5,364 bases of DNA. Source: Thermoplasmata archaeon (GTDB lineage Archaea; Thermoplasmatota; Thermoplasmata; Thermoplasmatales; Thermoplasmataceae). A model generated the notes under the pieces. It was not told the origin of the DNA, searched no databases, and saw only the letters and a program-made list of their open reading frames with translations. Location of the stretch: NCBI GenBank assembly GCA_021792045.1, contig JAJYVJ010000122.1:1-5364 (forward strand), in the 5' to 3' direction. Positions 5,240 through 5,364 of this stretch are shown piece after piece; the stretch's first letter is position 1; every line of letters begins with the position of its first letter. A program made the translations under genes and the position numbers.

Positions 5240-5364
5240 CTAACTCCGTACAATCTTAGGGTATAACTTCAATCCAAATGCATCTGCAATCTTCTGTGAT
5301 CTCTCGGGAACCTCTGCCACCGATCTTCTTGCTCCATCCGCTATGACATATATCTTTGAGAGTT
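5240..5364 (-). CDS. 3' end of an unrecognised gene (last 40 codons)
   Basis: The frame is open from the window edge and ends at TAG 5240-5242. The visible residues include IYVIADGARRSVAEVPERSQ and end in FGLKLYPKIVRS; the even mix of charged and hydrophobic residues and the higher GC content than the gene below suggest real coding sequence. I do not recognise the family from the tail alone. It lies 15 bases upstream of, and in the same reading frame as, the CBS-HEPN gene, so the two are probably transcribed together, which makes its identity important for guessing the role of that gene. The rest lies outside the window. Confidence 0.55.
   Translation of the reverse strand, partial: LSKIYVIADGARRSVAEVPERSQKIADAFGLKLYPKIVRS

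Noticed and set aside
1..5364. CRISPR array
   Set aside because: No regularly spaced repeats of 20 bases or more are present anywhere in the window.

Overview
The window looks like accessory DNA from an acidophilic or thermophilic archaeon, most plausibly of the Thermoplasmata (Thermoplasma/Ferroplasma/Cuniculiplasma type). The pointers are heavy AGA/AGG (Arg) and ATA (Ile) codon use, a BRE/TATA promoter placed for a leaderless transcript, a GGAGGTG Shine-Dalgarno, and an integrase with a C-terminal zinc ribbon of a kind common in archaea. The exact lineage is inference; there is no rRNA or tRNA gene to anchor it.

Layout. Bases 1-1209 (+) hold most of a tyrosine recombinase whose N-terminus lies outside the window. 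Convergent to it, 1260-1988 (-) encodes a HEPN-domain protein with its own BRE/TATA promoter and a 12-base-period direct repeat just upstream. A gap of about 330 bases (1989-2318) follows, holding only that promoter region and decayed small reading frames. Next, 2319-3398 (-) is a Ser/Asn-rich extracellular protein with a C-terminal membrane anchor. Its Sec signal peptide is still present at 3445-3504 but in another frame, so one indel separates the two. Bases 3488-4224 are insertion-sequence wreckage: a 3'-truncated IS21-type istA (-) abutting a 5'-truncated IS4-type transposase (+). Bases 4289-5224 (-) encode a second HEPN protein with two N-terminal membrane helices and a CBS-like middle. 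The 3' end of an unrecognised gene (5240-5364, -) lies just upstream of it in the same reading frame.

Interpretation. Two different proteins carry the HEPN R-N-x3-H RNase-type motif, and they flank transposon debris beside an integrase. This is the setting expected of a mobile or defence-type island. The membrane-anchored CBS-HEPN protein is the most distinctive item: its layout suggests a ligand-sensing module controlling a membrane-tethered ribonuclease. That function is a hypothesis from domain layout only. The surface-protein gene and both IS genes look damaged, so the region has been turning over. The AT-rich HEPN genes also contrast with the more GC-rich integrase and transposase pieces, suggesting mixed origins.
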